Positions 51,625 through 61,836 of a stretch of DNA of 64,000 bases are shown here, in pieces. Numbering within the stretch: position 1 is the stretch's first letter; every line of letters starts with the position of its first letter. The stretch covers positions 62,001-126,000 of the forward strand of contig JACJYT010000002.1 in the NCBI GenBank assembly GCA_020635975.1, in the 5' to 3' direction. The notes beneath the pieces were generated by a model. It had not been told where the DNA came from. It saw nothing but the letters and a program-made list of their open reading frames with translations, and ran no database searches. The DNA comes from Chitinophagales bacterium (lineage in GTDB: Bacteria > Bacteroidota > Bacteroidia > Chitinophagales > UBA8649). A program made the translations under genes and the position numbers.

Positions 51625-54342
51625 ATGTCAGAATTTAAACCAGTTAGACTTATTGCCGCAGCCAAAACTTTAAATGTTGGTACCGGAACCATTATTGACT
51701 TTTTGCGCAATAAGGGTTTCGAAGTAGAAGACAAACCAACTACGAAGCTTGATGAGGATATGTACATGAAGTTGTTAAAGGAGTTTGGTGATGCCAAAAT
51801 GCTCAAAGAAACAGCAGACAATATTCAGCTAGGCAATAAGAACAAAAATGTTAAGCTTGAACTAACGGAAGATGGTAAAACCAAAACCGTAGAGGTTAAA
51901 GAGGAATTAGTTGCTCGTCCTAGAGTGGAACTTAGCGGTCCGAAAGTAGTTGGCAACGTGGATCTTAACAAAGAGAAAGCTGCCCCGAAAGAAGAAGCTA
52001 AGCCTGTAGTTGAGGCTAAGCCTGCGCCGAAGGAAGAAGCTAAAGTAGTAAAGCCAGCGAAGAAAGAGGTAGAAGAAATTAAAGCAGATAAGCCTAGGTT
52101 GGCAGGTCCTAAAATAGTTGGACATATTAAAGATAAGGAGGAAGAAGCTGCCGCTCCTGCAAAAGAAGAACCAATAGAGGAAACAGCGGCAGATAAAGCT
52201 CCTGAAGTAGATGTTAATTTTATTGAAACTAAGAAAGTAGAATTAAAAGGTACTAAAGTTCTCGGAAAAATAGAGCTAAAAGATACTAGACCAAAAGCAA
52301 AAGAAGAAAAGAAGGAAGACGAGAACAGCGAAGAAGCAAAACGCAAGCGTAAACGTTTCAAGAAAAGCGCTAAAATCGATCCAAAAAAATCGGATTTTGA
52401 TAAAAATAAAGTAGCTAAAAAACCAGAAGAGAAGGTTGTTAGTGAAAAGGAAATTGAAGAGAAGTTAAAGGCTACTATGGCAAAACTTCAAGCTGCAACT
52501 TCAGGAAAAAGCAATCGTCAAAAATTGCGTCGTGCAAAGCGACAAGGGATTGCGGAAGCAGAAGAAGCAAAAGCAGAGGCAAGAAGTGCAGATGACCATA
52601 AATTGAAGGTTACCGAGTTTATAACCGTTAGTGATTTAGCCCACATGCTAGATGTAAAACCTACGGAAATTATAACGAAGTGCTTCACCCTTGGGGTTAT
52701 GGTTTCTATTAACCAACGTTTAGATGCAGAAATTATAGAATTGATTGCTGCAGAATATGATTTTGAGATAGAATTTATTTCAGCCGCAGATCAGGATGAT
52801 TTCAAAGAAGAAGAGGATTTGGAAGAAGATTTATTATCTCGTGCTCCTGTAGTTACCATTATGGGTCACGTAGATCATGGTAAAACTTCTCTCTTAGACT
52901 ATATTCGTCATGCTAATGTTGCTGCAAAAGAAGCGGGAGGAATTACCCAACATATTGGTGCTTATGAAGTAGAAATAGGTAAAGGAAAAATTACTTTCTT
53001 AGATACTCCTGGTCACGAAGCCTTTACCGCAATGCGTGCGCGTGGAGCAAAACTTACAGATATTGCCGTTATTGTTATTGCTGCGGATGATGATATTATG
53101 CCACAAACCAAAGAGGCAATTAGTCACGCTCAATCAGCTGGTGTACCTATGATTTTTGCTATCAATAAAATTGATAAGCCAGGTGCTAATCCAGATAATA
53201 TTAAAAATCAATTATCCCACATGAATCTAATCGTAGAGGAATGGGGAGGTAAATTCCAATCGCAAGATTTATCTGCTAAAAAAGGTACTAATGTTGACTT
53301 ATTATTAGAGAAAATTTTACTCGAAGCGGAATTGTTAGACTTAAAAGCAAATCCAAATAAGGCAGCAACTGGAGCTGTTATTGAAGCTTCCTTAGACAAA
53401 GGTAGAGGCTATGTAGCTACCTTATTAGTAGATGCAGGTACTTTAAAAGTAGGTGATTTCTTGGTAGCTGGATCTAGTTCAGGCAAGATAAAAGCCATGT
53501 TTAATCATAAAGGAGAAAAAGTTCAAGAAGCCGGTCCAGCGCAACCAGTGCAAATACTTGGTTTGGATGGCGCTCCTCCAGCAGGTGAACGTTTTAAAGT
53601 GTTCCCATCTGAACAAGAAGGAAAGGCAATGGCTTCTAAAAGAAGTCAGTTGGAAAGAGAACACGGCTTACGTACTCAAAAACACATTACTCTAGATGAA
53701 ATTGGAAGACGTTTAGCTTTAGGAACTTTCAAAGAACTTAATATTATCATAAAAGGTGATGTAGACGGTTCTATTGAAGCACTTTCTGATTCCTTACAAA
53801 AATTGTCAACCGAAGAAATTCAAGTTAATATATTACACAAAGGTGTGGGTGGAATTTCCGAATCAGATATTATGCTAGCCTCAGCTTCTGATGCTATTAT
53901 CATAGGCTTCCAAGTTCGACCTTCTACACAAGCAAGAAAACTTGCAGAGAACGAAGGAGTAGAAATCAGATTGTACTCAGTAATCTACAAAGCAATTGAA
54001 GAAATTACTGCGGCAATGGAAGGAATGCTAGAGCCTACGATTGAAGAGAAAATAACAGGTAACTTAGAAATTCAAGAGGTATTTAAAATTACTAAAGTTG
54101 GAACGGTTGCCGGTTGTATAGTTACAGAAGGTAAGATTAAGAGAGATTCTAAAATTAGAGTTATTCGAGATGGTATCGTTCAATACTCTGGTCAATTGGC
54201 TTCCTTAAAACGTTTTAAAGACGATGTTAAAGAGGTTGTTTCTGGACAAGATTGTGGTTTAAACATCAAAAACTTCAATAATCTAGAAGTGGGCGATATT
54301 ATCGAAGCTTATACAGAGATAGAAGTTCAAAGAACACTATAA
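51625..54342 (+). CDS. infB: translation initiation factor IF-2
   Basis: The GTPase that brings initiator tRNA to the 30S subunit. The N-terminal domain begins EFKPVRLIAAAKTLNVG. A long charged linker rich in KEEAKP and KEEEAAAPAK stretches follows. The G domain has G1 GHVDHGKT at about residue 413 and DTPGHEAF, with NKIDKPGA as G4. C-terminal domains close the protein. At 905 residues it is full length. It lies 67 bases after nusA. Confidence 0.97.
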   Translation: MSEFKPVRLIAAAKTLNVGTGTIIDFLRNKGFEVEDKPTTKLDEDMYMKLLKEFGDAKMLKETADNIQLGNKNKNVKLELTEDGKTKTVEVKEELVARPRVELSGPKVVGNVDLNKEKAAPKEEAKPVVEAKPAPKEEAKVVKPAKKEVEEIKADKPRLAGPKIVGHIKDKEEEAAAPAKEEPIEETAADKAPEVDVNFIETKKVELKGTKVLGKIELKDTRPKAKEEKKEDENSEEAKRKRKRFKKSAKIDPKKSDFDKNKVAKKPEEKVVSEKEIEEKLKATMAKLQAATSGKSNRQKLRRAKRQGIAEAEEAKAEARSADDHKLKVTEFITVSDLAHMLDVKPTEIITKCFTLGVMVSINQRLDAEIIELIAAEYDFEIEFISAADQDDFKEEEDLEEDLLSRAPVVTIMGHVDHGKTSLLDYIRHANVAAKEAGGITQHIGAYEVEIGKGKITFLDTPGHEAFTAMRARGAKLTDIAVIVIAADDDIMPQTKEAISHAQSAGVPMIFAINKIDKPGANPDNIKNQLSHMNLIVEEWGGKFQSQDLSAKKGTNVDLLLEKILLEAELLDLKANPNKAATGAVIEASLDKGRGYVATLLVDAGTLKVGDFLVAGSSSGKIKAMFNHKGEKVQEAGPAQPVQILGLDGAPPAGERFKVFPSEQEGKAMASKRSQLEREHGLRTQKHITLDEIGRRLALGTFKELNIIIKGDVDGSIEALSDSLQKLSTEEIQVNILHKGVGGISESDIMLASASDAIIIGFQVRPSTQARKLAENEGVEIRLYSVIYKAIEEITAAMEGMLEPTIEEKITGNLEIQEVFKITKVGTVAGCIVTEGKIKRDSKIRVIRDGIVQYSGQLASLKRFKDDVKEVVSGQDCGLNIKNFNNLEVGDIIEAYTEIEVQRTL

Positions 54343-54392
54343 TTCTGACTTGGTATATTAGGAAAGATAAAAAGCACGTTATTCAATATTGT

Positions 54393-55256
54393 ATGACATA
54401 TCTTGCAAAATGTAGTAACGATAAAGTTTTAAAGCAAAATTTGCTTTTGGCTCTATTTGTGTTGTCCTTTTTTTCTGTGAAAGCCCAAAATTTTGAATTA
54501 GGAACTTGGATAGGTGGCGCTAATTATTTTGGTGACCTTAACGACAATGCTAGCTTTACCATGATTCGACCAGCTGGAGGAGTCTTTCTAAGAAACAATT
54601 TTAATACCAGATGGGTACTAAAAAGCTCGATTTCTTTTGGACAAATAGCCTTCGATGATAAGAAATCTAACAATGCCTTCAACCGTCAAAGAAATTTACA
54701 GTTTCGATCTAATGTTGGCGAAATTGCTGTAATGATGGAATTGAATTTCCTAGAGTTTAACAAGCAGAAAAAGCAACAATGGTTTAGCCCTTATTTCACT
54801 GTAGGGTTTGCTGCCTTCTATTTTAATCCACAAGCAGAGTATAATGGTAAATGGTATTATCTCCAACCTTTAGGTACCGAAGGTCAAACCGACCCTAGTT
54901 ACTCTGGTATCAAAAAATATCGATTGGTTAATTTTGCCATTCCTGTAGGTGGAGGTTTAAAATTCAGTATTAATAGAAATTGGAATATTGGAGTTTTCGG
55001 AGATTTGCGCGTAACTTTTACAGATTACTTAGACGATGTTAGTGGTGTTTATCCTAGTCCTTTGTCCTTGCCGCAAGGCAGCCAAGGTCTAGCCTATGCG
55101 CTTAGTGATCGCTCTGGTGAAGTAGGAGAGTCTATTGGAGATCCTGGAAAGCAGAGAGGAACCTCTTCCAAGAATGATTTTTATCTTTTTACCGGTATTT
55201 CAGTTTCCTACACTTTCTTCCGACTAAAATGCCCAACACCGGGTGCAATGAAGTGA
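54393..55256 (+). CDS. porG: PorG-like outer membrane protein (DUF6089)
   Basis: A 287-residue protein with a signal peptide (ending VKAQ) and beta-barrel-like strands (NFELGTWIGGANYFGDLN, FSPYFTVGFAAFYFNP, NIGVFGDLRVTFTDYLDD). The family is called PorG in the T9SS literature; it is an outer membrane component of the secretion system. Its place ahead of uppS-bamA-ompH-ompH-murI is the usual Bacteroidota order, which supports the call. The last strand SVSYTFFRLKCP ends with an aromatic-rich segment. Confidence 0.86.
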   Translation: MTYLAKCSNDKVLKQNLLLALFVLSFFSVKAQNFELGTWIGGANYFGDLNDNASFTMIRPAGGVFLRNNFNTRWVLKSSISFGQIAFDDKKSNNAFNRQRNLQFRSNVGEIAVMMELNFLEFNKQKKQQWFSPYFTVGFAAFYFNPQAEYNGKWYYLQPLGTEGQTDPSYSGIKKYRLVNFAIPVGGGLKFSINRNWNIGVFGDLRVTFTDYLDDVSGVYPSPLSLPQGSQGLAYALSDRSGEVGESIGDPGKQRGTSSKNDFYLFTGISVSYTFFRLKCPTPGAMK

Positions 55257-55262
55257 TTTTAT

Positions 55263-55270
55263 TAACTTTG
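55263..55270 (+). promoter_or_regulatory. -7 box TAACTTTG upstream of uppS
   Basis: TAACTTTG fits TAnnTTTG exactly and lies 17 bases before the uppS ATG, so the uppS-bamA group may have its own promoter besides read-through from porG. Confidence 0.45.
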
Positions 55271-55287
55271 TATTACTATTGAAAGCT

Positions 55288-56034
55288 ATGAGTCTGAAAC
55301 CATCCATAAACCTTGAAAAATTACCAAAGCACATTGCTGTCATAATGGATGGAAATGGTCGCTGGGCTAAAGAAAAAGGAAAGAATAGGGTATTTGGACA
55401 TAAGAGCGGTGTTGGTTCTGTTAGAGATGTAAGCGAGGCTTGTGCCGAATTAGGAGTAGAGTACCTAACGCTTTATGCCTTTTCTGTAGAAAATTGGAAT
55501 CGACCGAAGTTAGAAGTATCTGCTTTGATGGAACTATTAGTTCGAACAATCGGAAGCGAAACAGAGACTTTGATGAAGAATCAAATTCGCCTTAAAACGA
55601 TTGGTTCTCTCAGTTCTTTGCCAAAAAGGGCGCAAGAGCAATTAGCAAAAGTAATAGAGAAAACAAAAGATAATAAACGGCTAACCTTATGCCTAGCCCT
55701 AAGCTATGGAGGCAGAAATGAAATTGTAGAAGCTTGCAAAAGCATTGCTAGCCTCGTTAAAAATAGTGAAATAAATATTGAGGATATTACGGAATCCACT
55801 TTAAATCAGCATCTTTACGACCCCAGTATCCCCGACCCCGAATTAATGATTCGAACAAGCGGCGAATATCGTTTAAGTAACTTTTTACTTTGGCAAGCAG
55901 CTTATACAGAATTGTATTTCACAGAAGAATATTGGCCAGATTTTAATAAAGAATCTTTATACAAAGCAATCCTTTCTTTTCAACAAAGAGAAAGACGTTT
56001 TGGAAAAACCAGCGAGCAGTTAAAAGCGCTGTAA
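55288..56034 (+). CDS. uppS: isoprenyl transferase (undecaprenyl pyrophosphate synthase)
   Basis: A cis-prenyltransferase that makes C55-PP, the lipid carrier for peptidoglycan and surface polymers. The motifs are IAVIMDGNGRWAKEKG, FGHKSGVGSV, SVENWNRP and RTSGEYRLSNFLLWQAAY followed by TELYFTEEYWPDF. About 248 residues is typical. I start at the ATG at 55288; a TTG at 55279 lies between the promoter box and this ATG and adds three residues. Confidence 0.96.
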   Translation: MSLKPSINLEKLPKHIAVIMDGNGRWAKEKGKNRVFGHKSGVGSVRDVSEACAELGVEYLTLYAFSVENWNRPKLEVSALMELLVRTIGSETETLMKNQIRLKTIGSLSSLPKRAQEQLAKVIEKTKDNKRLTLCLALSYGGRNEIVEACKSIASLVKNSEINIEDITESTLNQHLYDPSIPDPELMIRTSGEYRLSNFLLWQAAYTELYFTEEYWPDFNKESLYKAILSFQQRERRFGKTSEQLKAL

Positions 56035-56044
56035 AATTGATAGA

Positions 56045-58675
56045 ATGAATACAATAAAATATTTTTTTTTAAGTCTATTTACTTTCTTTTTTAGCCTAAG
56101 CGCTATTGCTCAAGCATTAGATTATAATAATCCCCAAGAGTTCGAAATTGGGGGTATTCGTGTAGAAGGAACAGAACATTTAGATAAAAAAGTATTGGTT
56201 TCTTTATCTGGTTTGCGTGTTGGCGATATTATCACTATCCCTGGCCAAGAAGTATCTTCAGCAGTGAAAAATCTGTGGCAACAACACTTGTTTACAGATA
56301 TTTCTATCGAAGTAGAACGTACTTTAGGTCAAACCGTTTTTTTGGTAATTCAATTAAAAGAGTTACCGCGTTTATCTAAGTATTCTATTACTGGAGTTAA
56401 AAATACAGAAGTGGAAGATTTAAGGAAGAAAATAGACCTTAAATCGGGTAGCATTTTTACGGAAAGCGACAAACTAAACGTTGTAAACAAAATTAAGGCT
56501 TACTACATAGAAAAAGGTTTTTATAGCGCTAATGCAGAGGTAACAGAAAATGTAGACAATGTTTTGGAAAATAGCGTTACCGTTGATATCGTAGTAGATA
56601 AAGGCAGTAAGGTAAAAATTGACCATATAGACATTCTTGGAAATGCTTCTTTCTCTGAACGAAAGTTAGAGAAGCAAATGAAAAATACGCGCGAAAAGGT
56701 AAAATTTGAATTGGCAGAACTTCTGAAAGTTAAGAAAAATAAGAAACAAGAAGATTTGCAATTCTTTCAAACTTTGGCCAATTTGTCGGTTAGCAAAGCA
56801 ATAGACTATGGCGATGATTTTGTAAATCTAAATATCTTTAAGACTTCTAAATTTAATGAGAAAGACTACGAAGCGGATAAGAAAAAGTTAGTCGCTTTTT
56901 ATAGAGAGAAGGGGTATAGAGATGCTGAAATTGTTTTTGATGAAGTAAGTTTCGATGAAGATGGTGAAGTAAATATTAATCTTTTAGTAAAAGAAGGGAA
57001 CCTCTACTATTTTAGAGACATCTACTTTTCAGGAAACACCAAGTATTCGGATTCCATACTTTACAAGATTTTATCCATAGAAAAAGGAACGGTTTATAGC
57101 CAAAGTGTTCTCGACGAGAAGTTATTTATGAGTCAGGATGGCGGGGATATTAGTTCCTTATACATGGATGATGGTTACTTGTTCTTTAACATCACCCCTG
57201 TAGAGAAAAGAATTGTAAATGATTCTGTGGATTTGGAACTTAAAATTTATGAAGGTCCACAAGCAATTATCAATGAAGTTAGAATATTTGGAAACACTAA
57301 AACGAACGAAAAAGTAATTCGAAGAGAACTTTATGTTTATCCTGGAGATAAGTTTTCTAGATCGAATTTAATTCGATCGCAACGTCAAATTTCTAATTTA
57401 GGCTACTTTGATCCAGAACAGATGGAAGTTATTCCAATCCCAAATCCTGAAAATGGAACAGTAGATATAGAATTTAGGGTAGTAGAAAAACCGTCAGACC
57501 AATTAGAACTTTCTCTTGGTTGGGGAGGTAGAGGTGCTGGCTTGGTAGGAACCTTGGGTGTTCAATTTACTAATTTCTCTCTGAGAAATATAGGCGATAA
57601 AAAAGCGTGGTCGCCCCTGCCCTCTGGCGATGGACAAAATTTAACCGTTAGAGCGCAATTGAATGGTAAGCAATTTCAATCGTACAACTTTTCTTTTACA
57701 GAACCTTGGTTAGGTGGTAAAAAGCCAAATTCATTTACGGTTAGTTTTTTCCGCCAGCGTTACAATTTATTGTCTAATACGCTTTCTGGAGATGTACTAG
57801 GTAAATCTATTACTACGGGAGGAAGTGTAGGTATCGGAACAAGATTAAAATGGCCAGATGATTTCTTTACCATAAGAAGTGCCATTAATGTGAATCATTA
57901 TAAATTGGATGATTTTAGTTTGTACAGTAACTTTCCTTTTACCACAGGTTCTGCAACAGATTTAAACCTATCTACTACCTTGGCTAGAAACTCTATTGAT
58001 AATCCATTATTTCCGAGAAGAGGTTCTACCTTTTCATTTCAATTAGACATGACCTTGCCTTATAGCAAATTATTTGCAGGTAGAAAAAATATAGATTACA
58101 CAAGTAGTGAAACAAGTGCCGCAGATAAGTATAAATTAATAGAATACCATAAATGGAGAGTAAATGCAGATTGGTATACCCCTATTGTTGGAAATTTGAT
58201 TTTACACACTTCTGCGAAGCTAGGATTTTTAGGTACTTATAATAAGGATTTAGGAGTAACCCCTTTTGAAAGATACCAGTTAGGAGGACAAGGATTCAAT
58301 ACTTTTACCATATTAGGTACCGATATTATTGGTATGAGAGGTTATGATGTTATCACACCAAATGGTGGTGCTCCTATAATGAATAAATATAGCATGGAAC
58401 TCCGCTATCCAATCAGCCTAAATCCGAGTGCAACGGTTTATGCACTTGGTTTCTTTGAAGCTGGCAACTATTGGAATAGCATAAAGGAATATAAGCCGTA
58501 TGAGTTAAAACGCTCGTTTGGTGCGGGTTTAAGGGTGTTCTTACCTATGTTTGGTTTACTAGGTTTTGATTATGGCATAGGCTTTGATGATACAGACTTG
58601 AATGCCTTAACAGGAAAGAATCTTTTCTCAAAATATGGGCAGTTTAGAATAATATTAGGTTTTGAACCAGAATAG
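56045..58675 (+). CDS. bamA: outer membrane protein assembly factor BamA
   Basis: The core of the BAM complex that inserts beta-barrels in the outer membrane. After the signal peptide (SLSAIAQ), five POTRA domains occupy about residues 30-490, shown by repeated patterns such as GLRVGDIITIPG, GNASFSERKLEKQMK and YFSGNTKYSD. The C-terminal 16-strand barrel with the RGY-type signature (IGMRGYD) follows. At 876 residues the protein is on the long side. It lies 11 bases after uppS and leads into two ompH genes. Confidence 0.96.
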   Translation: MNTIKYFFLSLFTFFFSLSAIAQALDYNNPQEFEIGGIRVEGTEHLDKKVLVSLSGLRVGDIITIPGQEVSSAVKNLWQQHLFTDISIEVERTLGQTVFLVIQLKELPRLSKYSITGVKNTEVEDLRKKIDLKSGSIFTESDKLNVVNKIKAYYIEKGFYSANAEVTENVDNVLENSVTVDIVVDKGSKVKIDHIDILGNASFSERKLEKQMKNTREKVKFELAELLKVKKNKKQEDLQFFQTLANLSVSKAIDYGDDFVNLNIFKTSKFNEKDYEADKKKLVAFYREKGYRDAEIVFDEVSFDEDGEVNINLLVKEGNLYYFRDIYFSGNTKYSDSILYKILSIEKGTVYSQSVLDEKLFMSQDGGDISSLYMDDGYLFFNITPVEKRIVNDSVDLELKIYEGPQAIINEVRIFGNTKTNEKVIRRELYVYPGDKFSRSNLIRSQRQISNLGYFDPEQMEVIPIPNPENGTVDIEFRVVEKPSDQLELSLGWGGRGAGLVGTLGVQFTNFSLRNIGDKKAWSPLPSGDGQNLTVRAQLNGKQFQSYNFSFTEPWLGGKKPNSFTVSFFRQRYNLLSNTLSGDVLGKSITTGGSVGIGTRLKWPDDFFTIRSAINVNHYKLDDFSLYSNFPFTTGSATDLNLSTTLARNSIDNPLFPRRGSTFSFQLDMTLPYSKLFAGRKNIDYTSSETSAADKYKLIEYHKWRVNADWYTPIVGNLILHTSAKLGFLGTYNKDLGVTPFERYQLGGQGFNTFTILGTDIIGMRGYDVITPNGGAPIMNKYSMELRYPISLNPSATVYALGFFEAGNYWNSIKEYKPYELKRSFGAGLRVFLPMFGLLGFDYGIGFDDTDLNALTGKNLFSKYGQFRIILGFEPE

Positions 58676-58690
58676 AAAAAATCAGAAATC

Positions 58691-59203
58691 ATGAAAAAGA
58701 CAATTTTAATTTTAGCATTATTAGCTTTTAGTTTCGGTAGTATTCAAGCACAAAGATTTTGTATTGTAGATATGGAGTATATCTTAAGCAAATTACCAGA
58801 ATATACTAATGCACAAGAACAGATAGATCAATTAGCCCAAACTTGGAAGGAGGAGATTGATTTGGAATTTCAGAAAGTAGAAAAAGCCTATACCAAGTTT
58901 CAAGCAGAACAGGTTTTAATGACAGAGCAAATGAAAGCTCAGAAAATAAGCGAAATCGAAGCGATGGAAAAGAAGGCAAAGGAAATGCAAAAAGCTAAGT
59001 TTGGTCCAGATGGTGAGCTTTTCAAGAAAAGACAAAGCTTAATCAAACCAATTCAAGATAAGATCTATGAAAAAGTACAACTTTATGCAAAGGATAAAAG
59101 TTATGAAGCAATTTTTGATAAGTCCTCTGCTGGTGTTTCTATACTTTTCTTTGAAGAAAGATTGGATAAGAGCGATGATATCTTAAGAAGTATAGCACAA
59201 TAA
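58691..59203 (+). CDS. OmpH/Skp periplasmic chaperone, paralog 1
   Basis: A 170-residue periplasmic protein with a signal peptide (ending SIQAQ) and a long charged coiled coil (about 40-130), as in Skp, which holds unfolded outer membrane proteins. The start of the mature part, RFCIVDMEYILSKLPEY, is the strand/helix region of the family. It follows bamA by 15 bases. A second, shorter paralog follows. Confidence 0.92.
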   Translation: MKKTILILALLAFSFGSIQAQRFCIVDMEYILSKLPEYTNAQEQIDQLAQTWKEEIDLEFQKVEKAYTKFQAEQVLMTEQMKAQKISEIEAMEKKAKEMQKAKFGPDGELFKKRQSLIKPIQDKIYEKVQLYAKDKSYEAIFDKSSAGVSILFFEERLDKSDDILRSIAQ

Positions 59204-59240
59204 TTAACATAAAATAAGACAAGGAATTATTTAAAAAGCA

Positions 59241-59248
59241 TATTTTTG
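59241..59248 (+). promoter_or_regulatory. -7 box TATTTTTG before the second ompH gene
   Basis: TATTTTTG fits TAnnTTTG and lies 20 bases before the ATG at 59269, within a 65-base gap that separates the two ompH genes. Confidence 0.45.
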
Positions 59249-59268
59249 CCACTCATAAAAAAATCAGA

Positions 59269-59775
59269 ATGAACAAATCAATCAAAATATTTAGTATCGT
59301 AATTTTTTCGGTACTTGCTGTATTTGCTAAGGCACAAAAGTTTGGGCATGTAGATACGGAATCTTTGTTTTACGCTATGCCGGAAGTAAAGGTTATTCAA
59401 ACTCAATTACAAAATAAAAGTAAGGAATACGAAAATCAATTAAAAACTCTTTACACCCAGTATGAGAATATTCTAACGGATATTGAAACGAATGGTGCTT
59501 CTTATATGCAAGCAGTTTTAGAGCAAAAATACAAGGACGCTTATGGTTTAGAAGAGAGAATTATGGCTCTAGAGCAAAAAGCGCAACAAGATCTTACTAA
59601 TTTGGAAACTAAGTTGTTACAACCAGTTGAGCAAAAAGCTTACACTGCTATTCAAACAGTGGCTAGAACCAACGGTTATACTTATGTTATAGATTCTTCA
59701 TTAGGGGTGTTTTTGGTTTTGCCAGAGGCAGATGATTTAACCAATTTGGTAAAAACGCAACTAGGTATTTATTAA
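59269..59775 (+). CDS. OmpH/Skp periplasmic chaperone, paralog 2
   Basis: A 168-residue protein with a signal peptide (ending VFAKAQ), a mature start KFGHVDTESLFYAMPEV, and a coiled-coil arm (about 45-125). It is a clear paralog of the preceding gene, though distant in sequence. Tandem ompH genes between bamA and murI are common in Bacteroidota. Both would act as periplasmic holding chaperones; division of labour is unknown. Confidence 0.91.
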   Translation: MNKSIKIFSIVIFSVLAVFAKAQKFGHVDTESLFYAMPEVKVIQTQLQNKSKEYENQLKTLYTQYENILTDIETNGASYMQAVLEQKYKDAYGLEERIMALEQKAQQDLTNLETKLLQPVEQKAYTAIQTVARTNGYTYVIDSSLGVFLVLPEADDLTNLVKTQLGIY

Positions 59776-59786
59776 AAGCTAGTTTT

Positions 59787-60602
59787 GTGAATAATAATCC
59801 TATAGGTATATTTGATAGTGGTATTGGCGGCTTAACGGTCGCCAATGCTATTTCTAAAGCTATGCCTAAGGAAAGCTTAGTTTATTTTGGCGACACAGCC
59901 CACCTCCCCTATGGAGAAAAATCCAAGGATTTAATTCGGGAGTACTCTTTAGGGATTAGTAAATTTTTATTGGAAGTAAAGCATTGTAAGGCTATTGTAA
60001 TTGCTTGCAATACAGCTTCCGCTGCAGCTTATGAATATCTTCGCGATAGTCATAAAGGGTCTTACCCCATTATTAATGTAATTGACCCTATCATCGAAGC
60101 CTTAGTAGAAAGACCAGAATTAAACAAAATAGGTTTGATAGCTACTAACACTACGATATCCTCTGGTGTTTATCAAGAAAAGATTAGAAGAAGAAAGCCT
60201 TCCGCAAGCATAAATACCTTGGCAACTCCTTTGCTAGTGCCTATGATAGAAGAAGGATATGCCAATGATAATATAAGTAGAACCTTGATAGGAAACTATT
60301 TATCTAATGAAGCCTTAGAGGGAATTGAAGCGCTTATCTTGGGTTGTACGCATTATCCTATAATTAGAAAAGAAATAGAAGAGTATTACGAGCAGCAAGT
60401 GCAACTTTTTGATTCTACGGATATCTTGGCTAATAAGTTAAAATGGATCCTAGAAAAAGAAGATTTGCTTTGCTCCGAACGCAGTGCTCCTAATAGTTTT
60501 TATATTTCTGATATGAATCCACATTTCGCAAAATCTGCGGAAAGATTTTTTCAAGAAAGTATTAACTTAGAACTCTTAAATATATGGAAGGAAGGTCAAT
60601 AA
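59787..60602 (+). CDS. murI: glutamate racemase
   Basis: Makes D-glutamate for peptidoglycan. Both catalytic Cys motifs are present: IACNTASAAAYEYL and LGCTHYPIIRKEIEEYY, with the N-terminal IGIFDSGIGGLTVA. The gene starts at GTG (59787), 11 bases after ompH, and is the last gene of the envelope cluster. The 271-residue length is typical. Confidence 0.96.
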   Translation: MNNNPIGIFDSGIGGLTVANAISKAMPKESLVYFGDTAHLPYGEKSKDLIREYSLGISKFLLEVKHCKAIVIACNTASAAAYEYLRDSHKGSYPIINVIDPIIEALVERPELNKIGLIATNTTISSGVYQEKIRRRKPSASINTLATPLLVPMIEEGYANDNISRTLIGNYLSNEALEGIEALILGCTHYPIIRKEIEEYYEQQVQLFDSTDILANKLKWILEKEDLLCSERSAPNSFYISDMNPHFAKSAERFFQESINLELLNIWKEGQ

Positions 60603-60633
60603 TTGGCTTTCTGAATAAAAGAATAAACAAAGT

Positions 60634-61836
60634 ATGAAAAGATATTTTCTGATAATTGCCGTATTTCTTCACCTGATAATTAATCCTTTAATTGCTCAGG
60701 AAGGAATTGAATTTTTTCATGGAAGTTTTGATGAAGCCAAAGCTTTAGCTAAAGAACAAGGAAAGCTAATTTTTATGGATGCTTACGCCGTATGGTGTGG
60801 GCCCTGCAAGCAAATGACCAACAATGTTTTTCCCCAAAAGGAAGTGGGAGATTTCTTCAATAAGAATTTCATTAACATGAAGGTAGATATGGAGAAGGGA
60901 GAAGGACTGAGTTTAAGATCTACTTATGGCGTTAGCGCTTATCCTACTTTATTGTTTATTGATGCACAAGGAAATGTTGTGGAAAGTGTAAGAGGAGCTA
61001 GGAGTGCAGAAAGTCTTTTGTCGTGGGCAAAGAGCATTGCCTTACCAGAACCAGGGGTGATGGGGGAAATGCGTGCACAATATGAAAACGGAGATAGAAG
61101 CATAGACTTTTTAAAAGAATATATAAAGGCGGAAGCAGCTCACGATAATGATTATGATGCCTATTTTGCAGTTCTCTTGGATAGTATGACGAATGAAGAA
61201 AAAATGACTTCGGAAAATGCAAGTTTTATTTTAGAGCATACTTCTAGTATGAACTCCCCATCTTTAGCTTTCATTGCCTCCAACAAATCTTTTTTTAAGA
61301 ATTTAAATGGAGAAGCAGCATACGATAAAGTATTTAATGCAATTGCTAGTAAAGAAGGTAAGCTTGCCGCTAAAACAAAAGATTTAACAAAGGCTTATGA
61401 TGTTATCGACTTTTTGAAAAAATACAAGCCCTCAGGCTATAAAAAGTTTAGTAGCGAGTTAATGATTAATTATTTTGCTGCTATTAAAGATTGGAATAGT
61501 TATGACAAAGCCGTTAGTTCTCACCTTTCAAAATACAATAAGGTGGATGATGGCTCTTACAAAGAAGTGGCTTGGGTTTATTACATGAATATGGAGGAAG
61601 AGGATAAGCTTAAGAAAGCTGAAAAATGGATGCAAGAAGCAATTAAACAAAATAATACTTACGAGAACAACTTAACGCAGGCCTATCTTTTATACAAACT
61701 ACAAGAATTTAGTGCAGCAGAGGATGCTGTTAATTACGCGCTCATCTTAGCTGATGGTCAGAAAAGAACAGATAATGCTCAAATTCTAAAAGATCAAATT
61801 CTCAAGAAGTTGAACAAAGTAGAAATTGCTGAATAA
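60634..61836 (+). CDS. thioredoxin-fold protein with helical C-terminal domain
   Basis: A secreted or periplasmic protein of 400 residues. After a signal peptide (INPLIAQ) comes a thioredoxin domain (25-130) with the active site WCGPC (54-58) and SAYPTLLF with the cis-proline. The remaining 270 residues are helical, with TPR-like repeats near the end (AEKWMQEAIKQNNTYENNLT). Likely a reductase or disulfide-handling protein in the periplasm. It overlaps the glycosyltransferase gene on the other strand by 35 bases. Confidence 0.86.
   Translation: MKRYFLIIAVFLHLIINPLIAQEGIEFFHGSFDEAKALAKEQGKLIFMDAYAVWCGPCKQMTNNVFPQKEVGDFFNKNFINMKVDMEKGEGLSLRSTYGVSAYPTLLFIDAQGNVVESVRGARSAESLLSWAKSIALPEPGVMGEMRAQYENGDRSIDFLKEYIKAEAAHDNDYDAYFAVLLDSMTNEEKMTSENASFILEHTSSMNSPSLAFIASNKSFFKNLNGEAAYDKVFNAIASKEGKLAAKTKDLTKAYDVIDFLKKYKPSGYKKFSSELMINYFAAIKDWNSYDKAVSSHLSKYNKVDDGSYKEVAWVYYMNMEEEDKLKKAEKWMQEAIKQNNTYENNLTQAYLLYKLQEFSAAEDAVNYALILADGQKRTDNAQILKDQILKKLNKVEIAE

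Noticed and set aside
51825..52361. 178-codon minus-strand frame opposite infB, rich in Ser and Leu
   Set aside because: It mirrors the Lys/Glu/Ala-rich linker of IF-2 and has no homology-like pattern.
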